Assembly (NCBI GenBank): GCA_021159235.1
Contig: JAGGSF010000018.1
Coordinates: 1 to 36,550, forward strand
Direction: 5' to 3'
Length of the DNA: 36,550 nt
From: Deltaproteobacteria bacterium
GTDB taxonomy: Bacteria; Campylobacterota_A; Desulfurellia; JAGGSF01
Shown here: positions 25,747 to 34,811 of the stretch, one piece after another
Numbering within the stretch: the first letter of the stretch is position 1
How the letters are laid out: each line of letters starts with the position of its first letter
Made by a program: the position numbers and the translations under genes
The notes under the pieces: model-generated
What the model was told of the DNA's origin: nothing
What the model saw: only the letters and a program-made list of their open reading frames with translations
The model's database searches: none

Positions 25747-26777
25747 CTTAGCTTCTCCTCCAAGTCTTCTAATCTTCTCTCAATGAGTTTCATCTTCTCA
25801 TAAAATTGATGCAGTCTATTGACCATTGCTACATTCTTTAACCATTTCCTATGTTCTATTACTGGTATGCCAGAATACATACCCCTTTTCCTAATATCTC
25901 CTGGAACACCAGACTTCGCACCAACAACAACACCATCGGCAATCCTTACATGCCCCACCACACCTACCTGACCGGCTAAAATCACATTCTTCCCTATCTT
26001 TGTGCTGCCTGCGATACCTGCTTGAGCTACTATTACGCTATTTTCTCCTATTTCCACATTGTGAGCAACCTGAACCAGGTTATCTATCTTGGTGCCCTCT
26101 TTTACCAGCGTTTCATCAAATGTCGCTCTGTCTATGGTGGTGTTTGCCCCAATTTCCACCTCATCCTCTATAACCACCCTACCTACCTGTATAATCTTTT
26201 CTCTTGAACCATCCCCCCTCTCCGCATATCCAAATCCATCACCACCAACCACAACCCCGGGTTGCAAGATCACCCTGTTGCCTATCCTCGCCCCTTCCAT
26301 AATCACCACATGCGGATAAATTAAACAATCCTCCCCTATATCCACATCAGAACCAACATATGCAAAAGGAAAGATCTGCGTCCCCCTCCCGATGTGCACA
26401 TTTCTGGCAACATAGACAAACGGAGCTATACCCACATCCTCATCACATTTAACATTACTATCCACATATGCCATTTCACTTATTCCTGTAAAATGTTTCC
26501 GGGGGGGATAAAACAATATTAAGGCCTTTGCCAGGGAAAGCTGAGGATTGGGAGAAATAAGAAATGTCTTGTGTGGAAAAGGAGAACAATCAAAACCTTC
26601 TGGTACGAGAACGGCTTTTGCACGGGTTAATTTCAGCTTTTCAACATAACCTTCATGTACCACAAAAACCAAATCATCCTCCTTTGCAGAATTTAAAGAA
26701 GCAACACCCCTAATCTCCAGTTCTCCATTACCAACAAATCTAACCTGTAAAGCTTTAGCCAGATCAGCTGCCTTCAT
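25743..26777 (-). CDS. lpxD: UDP-3-O-acylglucosamine N-acyltransferase
   Basis: Adds the N-linked hydroxyacyl chain in the third step of lipid A synthesis. The 344-residue protein has an N-terminal uridine-binding domain (1-100, ending [11 protein letters not shown]), a hexapeptide beta-helix from about 103, the [13 protein letters not shown] nucleotide loop (178-190), catalytic His239 ([10 protein letters not shown]) and a C-terminal helix ([18 protein letters not shown]) that forms the trimer's ACP-binding end. It overlaps skp by 4 nt and fabZ by 4 nt. Confidence 0.97.
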   Translation of the reverse strand: MKAADLAKALQVRFVGNGELEIRGVASLNSAKEDDLVFVVHEGYVEKLKLTRAKAVLVPEGFDCSPFPHKTFLISPNPQLSLAKALILFYPPRKHFTGISEMAYVDSNVKCDEDVGIAPFVYVARNVHIGRGTQIFPFAYVGSDVDIGEDCLIYPHVVIMEGARIGNRVILQPGVVVGGDGFGYAERGDGSREKIIQVGRVVIEDEVEIGANTTIDRATFDETLVKEGTKIDNLVQVAHNVEIGENSVIVAQAGIAGSTKIGKNVILAGQVGVVGHVRIADGVVVGAKSGVPGDIRKRGMYSGIPVIEHRKWLKNVAMVNRLHQFYEKMKLIERRLEDLEEKLR

Positions 26778-27277
26778 TTCTTTTTCCTGGTAGATTCATT
26801 GTATGCCTTTATGAGTTTATCCGTTAAATCCATCCTGGGATTGAAATAGACTATTCCCCCATGCACCTCTATCACAACATCTATCTTTTCCTTCTTCGCT
26901 ATCTTGTTAACCGTATCCACAAGGCCTTTCAAAATATTACTTTGATACTCATCGCTTTTATGTGAGATTTCACCTTGAGCCCTTTCTATAAAGTTTTGCA
27001 ATTCCTTAGCTTTTGTTTCATAGAGCGCTTCCTTCTTGCTCCTCTCTGATTCCTTCATTTTTTTAGAAAGCTCCTCACGCAATTTCGCCAGCTCCGCTTT
27101 TTTTCTCTCAATAATCTTTTTCTTTACCTCTGCCGTCTCCTTCAAATTCCTTACCGCAACTTTTCCCGCCTCACACTCATTCAATGCCCTTTGCAGGTCA
27201 ACAACACCCACAGTCAGAGAAAAGGCGGTACCGGTAAAAAGGAACAAGAAAATAAAAGAAAACAAAATCCTCCGCAT
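26774..27277 (-). CDS. skp: Periplasmic chaperone Skp/OmpH
   Basis: Trimeric periplasmic chaperone carrying unfolded outer-membrane proteins to BamA. The 167-residue protein has a signal peptide (1-20, ending TAFS), the conserved start [19 protein letters not shown] and a long alpha-helical hairpin rich in Lys and Glu (about 38-120). The closing strand [26 protein letters not shown] gives the usual OmpH end. A strong AAGGAGGTG ribosome site precedes the ATG. The bamA-skp-lpxD order is the classical one. Confidence 0.93.
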   Translation of the reverse strand: MRRILFSFIFLFLFTGTAFSLTVGVVDLQRALNECEAGKVAVRNLKETAEVKKKIIERKKAELAKLREELSKKMKESERSKKEALYETKAKELQNFIERAQGEISHKSDEYQSNILKGLVDTVNKIAKKEKIDVVIEVHGGIVYFNPRMDLTDKLIKAYNESTRKKK

Positions 27278-27286
27278 AACACCTCC

Positions 27287-29539
27287 TTAAAATACCATTC
27301 CCATTGTAAAGTGCCATATTGAACCTTTTTCGTCTCCCTTAGGAGACAGGTTTTTACCCCATTCTATTCTCATCGGTCCTAAGGGAGAAATCCATCTCAA
27401 ACCCAATCCTGCTCCCTTTCTCAAGCTAGATAGACTCTCTGTCATCCTCCAGCAATTACCCATATCATAAAAACCCACACCGTAGAGATTCAACTCAATC
27501 AGTAGAGGAAAGATCAACTCAGAGTTAAATACAACCTCCTTTTCTCCACCGATATAATTTCCCTCCTCATCCTTGGGAGAAATCTTCCCCTCACTAAAAC
27601 CTCTCACCGTATCTATACCTCCCAAGAAAAACCTATTTTGAATAGGAACATGCTTACCAGAGATGCCCGTCGCATATCCCACTTCCCCCCTTACATGAGC
27701 TATAAGAGGTGACGAAAATAGCTTATGATAAATGGAATGGAAAGCAACAGTTTTCATATATTTTTCTGTTCCACCTAATCCTGCAACACGTACAGAAACA
27801 TTTGATAAAGCACCAGTGGTGGGAAAAATACTGCTATCTAATGTATCTCTTTCTATAAATGGAGTAATATAGCTTTCGGTATGTCTTCCCTCCTGCTCTT
27901 TAAGATACTTACTGGGGTTCGACTGGGTTATATCTATCTTTTCTCTGGAAAGACCATAAGTGGAACCTATAGTCAATGTATTGTCAAAAAACCTACGAGC
28001 AAGCGTTACCTTACCTCCATAGGCATGTTCATCATAACTCGTATAGTCATACTTTGAATTGTACAGCGTTCCTGAAAGAGAGATGGGCCTATCCAATAAC
28101 CAGGGCTGAGTTACCGTAAGATCAAACAATGAGGTACGGGAACCTACATTCCCGCTGAACGAAGCATGCACCCCCGTCCCCAAGAGATTTCTTTCCATTA
28201 TACTGCCCATTACACTGAATTTATTAAATGTACTATAACCCATTCCAATATTAAAAGATCCGGTGTGTTTCTCCTTTACCGCTACCCGTGCATTAAGTTT
28301 GTCTTCTTCGTCCACCCGTTTTGTGGTGATCGCCACTTCTTTAAAATAATCCGTCTTATACAGCTGTTTTCTACTGTCTCTCAAATACTTGGAGTTGTAA
28401 AGATCCCCTTCCTTCAGCTTCAGCACTCTTCTAATCACATTATCCCTTGTCTTTTTATTGCCCACAATTTCTATTCTGTTTATATAGATTTTATGTTTCT
28501 TATCTATAACCAGGGTAACACCAACCGTTTTATTCTTTTTATCTAAATGAATAACGGGTTTTACATCACAAAATGCATAACCCTTCTGTCCATAAAGGTC
28601 AATTATCTTCATTATATCTTCTCTAAGAGCGACACCATCAAACACTCTTCCTTCCTTAGATTTCATCTGCTTTTTTAAAAACCCAGCACTGTAAGGCTCC
28701 TCATGTTTAAACCCTACATTTTTCAAAGTATATTTCTGTCCCTCCTCCAATGATATATCTATGTTTATGCAGGAATGAGAAATATCAACCGTCACCATAG
28801 GATCCTTTACACTCACCTCTGCATAGCCTCTCCTTAGATAAACATCCCTCACTGCCTCCTTATCCATTGAAACAGCATCTTCGTTAAACCTGCCGGTATA
28901 AAACCAGGGTAAAAAGGTAAGGATATATGGACCATGCTTTCTGTGATTTACCATTGCCTTTTCAATAACGCTTTTCTTCACATGTCTGTTGCCAATTATA
29001 TTTATATTCCTTATTACTACTTTCTTACTCTCACGAATGGTGTATTCAATATCCACTCTGTTTTCCGGGACAGGTTTAACAGAATAAGAAATTTCTGTAA
29101 GGTATCTACCCTTTTTCATGTATAATGCCTTCATCTTTTCTACGCTCTCTGCTATCAAATCTGGAGTGAGTATTCGATAAGGTTTAGTTTCGCAACTTTT
29201 GAGCAACTCTTTATCTTTAATCTTCTTATTTCCAACAAAGGTAACAAATCTTATAGAGGGCTTTTCTTCCAGTATAAAGGTAACACTCTTTCCCCCCTTC
29301 ACATCCTCAACATCTGCTTTTACATTGTTATAAAAACCCAGAGCATATATACGGCGAATATCTCTATCAACCTTATCTATGCTATATTTTCCCCCTGCCT
29401 TTGTTTCTATAACATCCATTACCGTAAGCTTATCCGTTCTTACCAACCCCCTAACATCCACCTTCACCACATCCTGAGCAAACGCAGAAACGGAAAAAAG
29501 TAAAAAAACAAGAATAAAAAACAACAATTTAAGCTTCAT
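27287..29539 (-). CDS. bamA: Outer-membrane protein assembly factor BamA
   Basis: Omp85 barrel that inserts outer-membrane proteins. An open frame extends to 29575, but I place the start at the ATG at 29539, where the signal peptide MKLKLLFFILVFLLFSVSAFAQ begins; this leaves a normal 11-nt overlap with lolD and gives 750 residues. Five POTRA domains follow, with typical strands such as SIRFVTFVGNKKIKDKELL, KVVIRNINIIGNRHVKK and KIYINRIEIVGNKKTRDNVI. The beta-barrel begins near FNIGMGYSTFNKFSVMG, and the lid-loop motif VRGFSEG is present, as is an aromatic terminal residue (MVF). It is accompanied by skp here and by bamD further upstream in the same array. Confidence 0.96.
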   Translation of the reverse strand: MKLKLLFFILVFLLFSVSAFAQDVVKVDVRGLVRTDKLTVMDVIETKAGGKYSIDKVDRDIRRIYALGFYNNVKADVEDVKGGKSVTFILEEKPSIRFVTFVGNKKIKDKELLKSCETKPYRILTPDLIAESVEKMKALYMKKGRYLTEISYSVKPVPENRVDIEYTIRESKKVVIRNINIIGNRHVKKSVIEKAMVNHRKHGPYILTFLPWFYTGRFNEDAVSMDKEAVRDVYLRRGYAEVSVKDPMVTVDISHSCINIDISLEEGQKYTLKNVGFKHEEPYSAGFLKKQMKSKEGRVFDGVALREDIMKIIDLYGQKGYAFCDVKPVIHLDKKNKTVGVTLVIDKKHKIYINRIEIVGNKKTRDNVIRRVLKLKEGDLYNSKYLRDSRKQLYKTDYFKEVAITTKRVDEEDKLNARVAVKEKHTGSFNIGMGYSTFNKFSVMGSIMERNLLGTGVHASFSGNVGSRTSLFDLTVTQPWLLDRPISLSGTLYNSKYDYTSYDEHAYGGKVTLARRFFDNTLTIGSTYGLSREKIDITQSNPSKYLKEQEGRHTESYITPFIERDTLDSSIFPTTGALSNVSVRVAGLGGTEKYMKTVAFHSIYHKLFSSPLIAHVRGEVGYATGISGKHVPIQNRFFLGGIDTVRGFSEGKISPKDEEGNYIGGEKEVVFNSELIFPLLIELNLYGVGFYDMGNCWRMTESLSSLRKGAGLGLRWISPLGPMRIEWGKNLSPKGDEKGSIWHFTMGMVF

Positions 29540-30206
29540 ACAACCTGCTCCCATGAAGGAGATATGAGCGATCACACCTACTCAAAAGTGTTCTATCATG
29601 AGAAGCTACAATAAATGTCTGCCCATAAACCCTGTTGATGTCCTTAATCAAATCAAATATCTCTGCAGCTGTTTTTTCATCTAAGCTCGCCGTTGGTTCA
29701 TCTGCTATAACCAATCGAGGTTTGTTTATTAAAGCTCTCGCCAAAACAACCCTCTGTTTTTCGCCCTCCGAAAGCATATAACTTCTTCTATTAAAAAGGC
29801 TTTCTTTTAAACCCACACTCCTTAAAAGCTCCATCGCCCGTTTCTCTTTATTTTTAAACCCTCCAATAAATGCTGGCATCAACACATTTTCTAACACACT
29901 GAACTCAGGAAGTAAAGAAGGAAACTGAAAAACAAAACCTATTTCCCTATTCCTCAGAGATGCAACCTTTTTTTCACCAAGAGAAAAGGGATTCTTAAAT
30001 CCCAAAAATACAAGTTCCCCCTCATCCGGTGCATCCATCAATCCCAGAATATGAAGCAGGGTGCTTTTTCCAGAACCAGAAACGCCCATTATCGCTACTA
30101 TCTCTTTCTCATATACCTCCAGATTTACTCCTTTCAAAACCTCTATCTTCTTCCCTCCATTGAAAAAGGAACGCTTTATGCCCCAGGCTTTAATCAAAGG
30201 ATTCAC
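29529..30206 (-). CDS. lolD: Lipoprotein-releasing system ATPase LolD
   Basis: Cytoplasmic ATPase that powers release of outer-membrane lipoproteins by the LolC/E transmembrane subunits. An ATG-started frame reaches 30230, but the GTG at 30206 is a better start. It overlaps the lolC stop as GTGA, has AGAGGT 6 nt upstream, and the protein then begins VNPLIKAWGIKRSF as in relatives (225 residues). Walker A is GVSGSGKST, the signature reads LSEGEKQRVVLARAL (Glu instead of the common Gly), and Walker B is RLVIADEPTASLDEKTA. Adjacent lolC supports the Lol assignment over another MacB-type ATPase. Confidence 0.92.
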   Translation of the reverse strand: MNPLIKAWGIKRSFFNGGKKIEVLKGVNLEVYEKEIVAIMGVSGSGKSTLLHILGLMDAPDEGELVFLGFKNPFSLGEKKVASLRNREIGFVFQFPSLLPEFSVLENVLMPAFIGGFKNKEKRAMELLRSVGLKESLFNRRSYMLSEGEKQRVVLARALINKPRLVIADEPTASLDEKTAAEIFDLIKDINRVYGQTFIVASHDRTLLSRCDRSYLLHGSRLYEA

Positions 30207-31345
30207 TTTAGAACCTCTATCACATTGCATTTAGAGGCTTTGTGGGCTGGATAAAGTGAAGCGAAAATAGAAAGAAAAAGAGCAGACAGCGAAACAATGG
30301 CTACATCCATTAAATGAATATCCACAGGAAGGGTGGTAATATAGTATACATCAGAGGGAAGGGTTATAAAATGATATTTTTTCAACATAAAACAGATAAT
30401 AAAACCCAGTATATTCCCCATTGCCACACCACTTAGTCCCAGGATAAAACCCTGAATAACAAATATTCTTTTAATATTCTTAGATGTTGCTCCCATGGAA
30501 ATCAACACTGCAATATCCTTCACCTTGCCCATCACGGACATCGTCAAACTACTCAAAATATTTAAAACAGCCACCAGAACAATTAAAGAGAGAACAATGG
30601 ACATGGTCACCTTTTCCAGTTTTAAGGCGAAAAAAAAATTCCTGTTCATATTCATCCAGCTCCGAGCATAAAGTGGATAGGAAAGTCTCGCAGATAAGTT
30701 TTTCGCCAATCCTTCGGCCTTAAAAGGATCTTCCAGGTAAATGCCCATCCCTGTAATTATCCCCCTCATATCTAAAATTTCCTGCATTCTATTAAGTGGC
30801 ATAAAAATCATGGATGCATCGTAGTCATATAAGCCTGAATTAAAGATACCATCAACTTTACCTTCCCAGGAAACAGGTATAGAAGCTTTGGTTAAAGGAA
30901 AAATTAACCTTATCTTATCTCCAACCCCTATACCCAAAATGTTGGCCAGTTCCTTTCCTACAATTAAGCCTCTTTTTTTAATGGAAAAATATCTGTTCAC
31001 CGGTGCATTCTCAAAATTTATTCCTCTGATCAATGCACCTACACTAACCCTGCCGGATGAAGCGATACACTGAGAAAGTAAAAAGGGTGAAGACCGGTAC
31101 ATCTTTTCTATCTCTCCTACCTCTCTTTCGCTGAAAAAATGATTATAGCTCATCACCACCACATGAGGGTTGACCCCTATTATCTTTTCCGTCAGTGTAG
31201 AGTTGAAACCATTCATCACAGACAAAACTACAATCAATGCGGCTACTCCTACCGCAATTCCTAAAACAGAAAAAAAAGAGGTAAGAGAAATAAAACTCTT
31301 CTTGCCCCCTAAGTATCTCAAAGCAATGAATTTTTCTACCAACAA
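30203..31345 (-). CDS. lolC: Lipoprotein-releasing system permease LolC/LolE family
   Basis: Inner-membrane subunit of the lipoprotein-releasing ABC transporter. The 380-residue protein has the FtsX/MacB layout: an N-terminal membrane helix after EKFIALRYLGGKKSFISLTSFFSVLGIAVGVAALIVVLSVMNGF (in parts), a periplasmic domain (about 45-245), then three C-terminal helices beginning near VTMSIVLSLIVLVAVLNI. The conserved FIALRYL start and the MSVMGKVKDIAVLISMGA loop are LolC/E-like. The start codon is TTG, 8 nt after the lon stop, behind AGGGTGAG. One permease gene only suggests a LolC-type homodimer as in lineages lacking LolE. Confidence 0.92.
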   Translation of the reverse strand: MLVEKFIALRYLGGKKSFISLTSFFSVLGIAVGVAALIVVLSVMNGFNSTLTEKIIGVNPHVVVMSYNHFFSEREVGEIEKMYRSSPFLLSQCIASSGRVSVGALIRGINFENAPVNRYFSIKKRGLIVGKELANILGIGVGDKIRLIFPLTKASIPVSWEGKVDGIFNSGLYDYDASMIFMPLNRMQEILDMRGIITGMGIYLEDPFKAEGLAKNLSARLSYPLYARSWMNMNRNFFFALKLEKVTMSIVLSLIVLVAVLNILSSLTMSVMGKVKDIAVLISMGATSKNIKRIFVIQGFILGLSGVAMGNILGFIICFMLKKYHFITLPSDVYYITTLPVDIHLMDVAIVSLSALFLSIFASLYPAHKASKCNVIEVLK

Positions 31346-31353
31346 CTCACCCT

Positions 31354-33705
31354 TTATCTCACAAGGACAAGGTCGATTACCTGAGACATGTCTTCTACAT
31401 AGTGAAACTTTACCTTTTCAATAATATCCTTAGAAATCTCTTCCACATCTTTCTTATTTAAAAGGGGTACAACTACTTCTTTGATGCCTGCCCGCAATGC
31501 AGCCAGTGTTTTTTCTTTAATCCCACCCACCGGCAATATCCTTCCCGTTAGAGTAAGTTCTCCAGTCATGGCAACATCATTACGCACTGGTTTATCAGTT
31601 AAAGAGGAGATAATCGCAGAGGCTATTGCTACACCTCCAGACGGTCCATCCTTTGGTGTAGCACCTTCAGGAATATGAATATGCAGGTCTATCTTTTGAT
31701 AAAAATCTTCCTTTAAACCCAGATCCTTATAATGCTCGCGTGCATAAGTTACTGCAGCCTGGGCAGATTCCTTCATCACCTCCCCTAAGGAACCGGTAAG
31801 CATAAGCTTTCCTGAACCTTTCACTTTCACCACTTCGATAAACAGGATACTTCCACCCACCGGTGTCCAGGCCAAACCCGTAGCTACACCTGTGTAACAC
31901 TTGTTTAGTTTTTCCTCTGTAAAATACTTAGGAGCACCTAAATATTTACCTATATTTCTGGTTGTTACACGAAATGTCTTGTCTTCTGTAGCTTTTTCTG
32001 CTATACGACGGGCGATTTTCCTTAAGACAGAAGCTATCGCTTTTTCCATATTTCTCACACCCGCCTCTCTTGTATAGTCCTCAATAATCTTCTTTATGCT
32101 ATTGTCCGTAAAGATAATATTGTACTTCTCCAAACCGTTGTTTTTGATCTCCTTGGGCAAAATATAACGCTGAGCAATTTTTATCTTTTCATCCACTGTA
32201 TAACCTGGAATCTTTATGACTTCCATTCTATCCAGTAGAGGGGAGGGAATGGTATCTGTGGTGTTGGCGGTGGTAATAAAAAACACCTTGGATAAATCAA
32301 AAGGCACGCCCAAGTAATGGTCTTCAAATTCACAATTTTGTTCAGGATCAAGCACCTCCAATAAAGCGGATGCAGGATCTCCTCTGAAATCCACTCCCAG
32401 TTTATCCACCTCATCCAACACAAATACAGGATTATTCGTTCCTGCCTGTTTTAGCCCCTGAATTATCCTCCCTGGCAGCGCTCCTACATATGTTCTCCTA
32501 TGCCCTCTTATCTCTGCTTCATCGCGCACTCCTCCTAAGGATATTCTACACAGCTTCCTGCCCATGGCTCGAGCGATAGACTTAGCCAGAGACGTTTTTC
32601 CAACACCGGGTGGTCCTACAAAACACAAAATAGGACCTTTAATCTCCTTCTTCAATTTCCTCACAGAGAGATACTCCAAAATCCTGTCCTTTGCCTCCCT
32701 TAAGTCGTAGTGGTCCTCATCCAGCACCCTCGCTACTCTCTTTATATTTAAATAATCCTTTGTAGACTTACTCCAGGGCACAGAAACCATCCAATCTAAA
32801 TACGTTCTTACTACTGTGGCTTCTGCACTGTCGGGATGCATCTTTGACAATCTGGATAACTGTTTTTCTGCTTCCTTCCTGGCAAGTTTGGGCATTTTAG
32901 CTTCTGCAATCTTTCCTTTCAATTCCTCTATTTCATCGACGCCTTCTACCTCTTCACCCAACTCCTTTTTAATCGCTTTAAGCTGTTCTCTCAAAAAATA
33001 TTCCCTTTGCGTTTTTGATATCTCTCCTCTTGCCGCATCTTGAATTTTATCCCTCACTTCAAGAAGCTGAATTTCCTTATCTAAAAAGGCGCTCAACTTA
33101 AACAGTCTGTCCCTTAAAGATACAGTTTCCAAAATTTCCTGAGCAACCTTTGTTCTCAGATGAATATTGGAAGCTACAACATCAGCAAACTTACTCGGTT
33201 CGTCGATATTACTTACAACCATAACCAGATCAGTAGAAACATTCTTATCCAGTGAAGCAAGCCTATCCAACTGGGTTCTTATGTTTTTCACCAATGCTTC
33301 GATTTCCAATTCCTCCTCATGACTTTTTACGCCTTCCTCTTTTATCACTTCTATAGCTGCTTCCATAAAAGGTCTTTCCCTTTTATATTCTGTAATTTTC
33401 GCCTTAGACAAACCCTGTACCAGTATCTTCACTCTTCCATCGGGAAGTTTTATCATCCTCAAGATAAGAGAAACTGACCCTACGGTATAGATATTCTCCA
33501 CCCCTGGCTCATTGTCCTCCGGCCTTTTCTGCGCAACAAGCATAAGTAATCTATCCTTAGAAAGAGCTTCATCTATCGCCCGTATAGAGAAGTCTCTGCC
33601 CACATAAAGTGGTACAATCATATGTGGAAATATAACTACATCTCTCAACGGAAGAACTGGAAGCACATCGGGAATCTTAATTTCCTCATCTTTTTTCTGT
33701 TCCAT
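31354..33705 (-). CDS. lon: ATP-dependent Lon protease (LonA)
   Basis: Cytosolic AAA+ serine protease that degrades damaged and regulatory proteins. At 783 residues it has full LonA length: N-terminal substrate domain starting LPVLPLRDVVIFPHMIVPLYVGR, a coiled-coil region (about 190-290), AAA+ domain with Walker A CFVGPPGVGKTSLAKSIARA and the following FVLDEVDK Walker B, and the peptidase domain with catalytic Ser689 (PKDGPSGG) and Lys732 (GGIKEKT) at the expected 43-residue distance. Purine-rich AAGAAGAGGG upstream serves as ribosome site. It follows the Hsp20-like gene by 3 nt and precedes lolC, so it is an internal gene of the array rather than a stand-alone heat-shock gene. Confidence 0.97.
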   Translation of the reverse strand: MEQKKDEEIKIPDVLPVLPLRDVVIFPHMIVPLYVGRDFSIRAIDEALSKDRLLMLVAQKRPEDNEPGVENIYTVGSVSLILRMIKLPDGRVKILVQGLSKAKITEYKRERPFMEAAIEVIKEEGVKSHEEELEIEALVKNIRTQLDRLASLDKNVSTDLVMVVSNIDEPSKFADVVASNIHLRTKVAQEILETVSLRDRLFKLSAFLDKEIQLLEVRDKIQDAARGEISKTQREYFLREQLKAIKKELGEEVEGVDEIEELKGKIAEAKMPKLARKEAEKQLSRLSKMHPDSAEATVVRTYLDWMVSVPWSKSTKDYLNIKRVARVLDEDHYDLREAKDRILEYLSVRKLKKEIKGPILCFVGPPGVGKTSLAKSIARAMGRKLCRISLGGVRDEAEIRGHRRTYVGALPGRIIQGLKQAGTNNPVFVLDEVDKLGVDFRGDPASALLEVLDPEQNCEFEDHYLGVPFDLSKVFFITTANTTDTIPSPLLDRMEVIKIPGYTVDEKIKIAQRYILPKEIKNNGLEKYNIIFTDNSIKKIIEDYTREAGVRNMEKAIASVLRKIARRIAEKATEDKTFRVTTRNIGKYLGAPKYFTEEKLNKCYTGVATGLAWTPVGGSILFIEVVKVKGSGKLMLTGSLGEVMKESAQAAVTYAREHYKDLGLKEDFYQKIDLHIHIPEGATPKDGPSGGVAIASAIISSLTDKPVRNDVAMTGELTLTGRILPVGGIKEKTLAALRAGIKEVVVPLLNKKDVEEISKDIIEKVKFHYVEDMSQVIDLVLVR

Positions 33706-33708
33706 AAA

Positions 33709-34071
33709 CTATACCCTCTTCTTACAAATTACAGTCAACACACCATTTTTATATACAGACCTTATCTTATTCCCATCAACTGCTACCGGGAGCAATATTA
33801 ACCGCTTGAATCTCCCGAATGTCCTCTCTACTCTCATATATCTTACATTCTTTCCTGAAACAGTTCTCTTTTTTACACCATAAACAGCAACTCTATCACC
33901 CATATATACCACGTGAGTGTCTCTCAAATCAATTCCCGCTATTTCTATCTCTATATATAATTCATTGCCCTTTTCAAATACATCTGCAGGTGGTTCGTCC
34001 AATTCCCACCATTCCCCATTTAAACTATCCTTTACAATTTCCAATATCTCTCTCTTTAAAATAAGCTTCAT
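33709..34071 (-). CDS. Short Hsp20/alpha-crystallin-like protein
   Basis: The 120-residue product looks like a divergent small heat-shock protein. It has an alpha-crystallin domain from about residue 28 (PPADVFEKGNELYIEIEIAGID), the strand pair VRYMRVERTFGRFKRLILLP and the signature SVYKNGVLTVICKK. It lacks the C-terminal I-x-I/V docking tail, ending CKKRV right after the last strand, so it may not form large oligomers. It overlaps bamD (ATGA) and ends 3 nt before lon. Position suggests co-expression with Lon and envelope assembly genes; function is inferred from the fold only. Confidence 0.85.
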   Translation of the reverse strand: MKLILKREILEIVKDSLNGEWWELDEPPADVFEKGNELYIEIEIAGIDLRDTHVVYMGDRVAVYGVKKRTVSGKNVRYMRVERTFGRFKRLILLPVAVDGNKIRSVYKNGVLTVICKKRV

Positions 34072-34811
34072 TTCCCTATTTTATCCCTTATTTCTTCAAC
34101 AAATCTACTCTGGGGATACTTTTTCTTCAGTTCATTGAAAAAAAGTTGAGCATCATCTTGCCTGCCCAAGTAATAACAACTCATCGCTAAAAGATACAAC
34201 ATCTCATCCGTAAAGTTCAAATCTGAAAAGTGATGGGACATAAACGTAAGTCTATTCAATGCTGCATTATAATTGTGCAGTCGAAAGTAAAACCTGCTGA
34301 CAAACAACTCATGCCTGTAAATCTCATCCACACATTGCATAATATAGGTATCTGCCTGGTGAGCAAACGCACTCAAAGGATGTTCTTTTTTTAATCTCAC
34401 AAACGCCTTCAACGCCTTTATTACAGGGGTCTGATCCCTATCATAGGAATTTCTACATCGCCAGAAAGAGAGAGCAATCCTGTACTGCGCGTACACTGCA
34501 TCAGGAGAGTTAGGATAATACTTTATAAACCGCCCGTAAGCTTCACGAGCCAGTATATGCTCACCTTTAGCAAAATAGACATCGCCCAACCTTAGATAAG
34601 CCTTCTTAGCATAAACACTGCCTGGATGCTGCTCTCTTACCATGCGCAGATCGTGCTCCGCTTTCTCATAATCATGATTTATATAAGCCTGTATACCACT
34701 ATTGTACCATTCAAAAGCGCTTTTTTCCGGTTCTTCTGGTATTATCTTTTCATTCACCGCACAGGCAACTAAAAAAATGGTGATAAAGAAAAATAGTAAT
34801 TTTTTTAGCAA
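34068..34811 (-). CDS. bamD: Outer-membrane assembly lipoprotein BamD
   Basis: Outer-membrane lipoprotein of the BAM complex. The 247-residue product has a lipoprotein signal (MLKKLLFFFITIFLVAC, lipobox L-V-A-C17) followed by TPR-type repeats with BamD hallmarks: AFEWYNSGIQAYINHDYEKAEHDLRMVREQHPGSVYAKKAYLRLGDVYFAKGEHILAREAYGRFIKYYPNSPDA in successive pieces, and later LSFWRCRNSYDRDQTPVIKALKAF. The start codon is TTG directly after the dehydrogenase stop (TAATTG), with GGAGG 6 nt before; no ATG precedes the signal peptide. A TPR lipoprotein of other function is possible, but order, length and the RDQT segment favour BamD. Confidence 0.87.
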   Translation of the reverse strand: MLKKLLFFFITIFLVACAVNEKIIPEEPEKSAFEWYNSGIQAYINHDYEKAEHDLRMVREQHPGSVYAKKAYLRLGDVYFAKGEHILAREAYGRFIKYYPNSPDAVYAQYRIALSFWRCRNSYDRDQTPVIKALKAFVRLKKEHPLSAFAHQADTYIMQCVDEIYRHELFVSRFYFRLHNYNAALNRLTFMSHHFSDLNFTDEMLYLLAMSCYYLGRQDDAQLFFNELKKKYPQSRFVEEIRDKIGK

